From UBA7672 sp040398425 (lineage in GTDB: Bacteria; Pseudomonadota; Alphaproteobacteria; Caulobacterales; Hyphomonadaceae): DNA of 64,000 nucleotides. This document shows positions 63,294 through 64,000 of this stretch, one piece after another. Each line of letters opens with the position of its first letter. Position 1 is the stretch's first letter. The notes under the pieces are model-generated. The model was not told the origin of the DNA. It saw only the letters and a program-made list of their open reading frames with translations, and did not search any database. The position numbers and the translations under genes are program-made. The DNA is taken from positions 1 to 64,000 of the forward strand of contig JBBATZ010000009.1 in the NCBI GenBank assembly GCA_040398425.1, written 5' to 3'.

Positions 63294-64000
63294 ATGACCG
63301 GAGTTGCAGTTGTCGGCGCCCAGTGGGGCGACGAGGGGAAGGGCAAGATCGTCGACTGGCTATCGAGCCGGGCCGACGTGATCGTGCGCTTCCAGGGCGG
63401 CCACAATGCCGGCCACACGCTGGTCATCGACGGCAAGGTGTTCAAGCTGAACCTGTTGCCGTCGGGCGTGGTGCGGGGTGGCAAGCTGTCGATCATCGGT
63501 AATGGCGTGGTCGTTGACCCGTGGCACCTGCTGAACGAGATCGAGTCGATAGGGAAATCCGGCGTACATCTGGGGCCGGATGATCTGATCCTCGCGGACA
63601 ATGCTTGCCTGATCCTGCCCTGGCACAAGGACATCGATGCGGCGCGTGAAGAAGCGGCTGCGGGCGCGCAGATCGGCACGACACGGCGGGGCATTGGCCC
63701 GGCGTATGAAGACAAGGTTGGTCGTCGCGCGATCCGCGTGGCGGACCTTGCCGATCCGGCGGCGCTGGATCTCAAACTCGATCGGCTTCTGGCGCATCAC
63801 AGGCCACTCAGGCTGGGGCTCAACCTGCCGGAGCCGGATGGTGCGCAGCTCAAGAAGGACCTGCTGGCGATCGCGCCGCAGATCCTCGCCTATGCGCAAC
63901 CGGCGTGGGAGCGGCTGGATCAGGCGGTGCGTCTTGGCCGCCGCATCCTGTTCGAAGGCGCGCAGGGCGTGATGCTGGACGTGGATCACGGGACCTATCC
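63294..64000 (+). CDS. purA: Adenylosuccinate synthase, truncated by window end
   Basis: The first 235 or so residues of adenylosuccinate synthase, which joins IMP and aspartate with GTP in AMP synthesis. The N-terminal P-loop VVGAQWGDEGKGKIVDWL, the catalytic histidine in GGHNAGHT and the IMP-binding TTRRGIGPAYEDK are visible. AGGAG lies upstream of ATG 63294. The gene continues past the window edge and reads open to position 64000. Confidence 0.97.
   Translation, partial: MTGVAVVGAQWGDEGKGKIVDWLSSRADVIVRFQGGHNAGHTLVIDGKVFKLNLLPSGVVRGGKLSIIGNGVVVDPWHLLNEIESIGKSGVHLGPDDLILADNACLILPWHKDIDAAREEAAAGAQIGTTRRGIGPAYEDKVGRRAIRVADLADPAALDLKLDRLLAHHRPLRLGLNLPEPDGAQLKKDLLAIAPQILAYAQPAWERLDQAVRLGRRILFEGAQGVMLDVDHGTY

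Overview
This is a GC-rich bacterial chromosome segment, most likely from an alphaproteobacterium of the Caulobacterales/Hyphomonadaceae type. The indicators are a Usg protein, a DUF2189 membrane protein, a TonB-ExbB-ExbD-ExbD-TPR cluster, short-form cyclopropane synthase beside DUF1295, and many secreted or lipid-anchored proteins of families common in such organisms. I saw no rRNA, tRNA, CRISPR array, phage or integrase genes. The taxonomic call is inference from gene content.

Layout. 0-4.6 kb: an ABC-2 exporter (ATPase plus permease), a DUF1295 protein coupled to a cyclopropane-fatty-acid-synthase-like methyltransferase, and a small coiled-coil protein. 4.6-8.6 kb: a secreted redoxin/cytochrome c/copper-monooxygenase/EF-hand fusion, a dimethylargininase, and a GH16 glycosidase broken by a frameshift. 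8.7-16.7 kb: lepA, two paralogous small lipoproteins, a secreted protein with an internal duplication, a methyltransferase, a PepP-type aminopeptidase and prmA. 16.8-21 kb: an accessory-looking stretch with five tiny hydrophilic proteins, a cupin, a secreted protein of a family present three times in the window, and one copy (17848-18242) of a ~390-bp structured repeat. 21-33 kb: uvrD, DUF2189, usg, TraB/GumN, tex, an M28 membrane peptidase and a ClC channel.

33-45 kb: lipoproteins, a YWTD propeller, a winged-helix regulator, an M20 peptidase, two more members of the secreted family, a TonB-dependent receptor, a TauE/SafE permease, an M19 dipeptidase lipoprotein and the second copy of the structured repeat (44642-45030, opposite orientation). 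45-48.6 kb: a sulfotransferase-like protein, E. coli-type argininosuccinate synthase, and a class IV aminotransferase homologue that appears to lack the PLP lysine. 48.7-54.7 kb: a dicarboxylate/glutamate-type symporter with two EF-hands inserted in a periplasmic loop, then tonB-exbB-exbD-exbD-TPR. 54.8-64 kb: a KimA-like APC transporter, a YheS-like ABC-F protein, a dead GIY-YIG gene between two palindromic repeats, a pterin operon (FolM-like SDR, FolB, PTPS-like protein without the catalytic cysteine), an EF-hand lipoprotein, a membrane-anchored nuclease and the start of purA.

Themes. The cell seems equipped for peptide scavenging (M28, M20, M24, M19 enzymes, TonB receptor and energiser). 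EF-hand motifs recur in three unrelated exported or membrane proteins. The best candidate for something undescribed is the pair of ~390-bp intergenic elements: they share an exact 13-bp inverted repeat, a palindromic centre and other conserved blocks, while indels break any common reading frame, which suggests a structured RNA or non-autonomous element rather than a gene.
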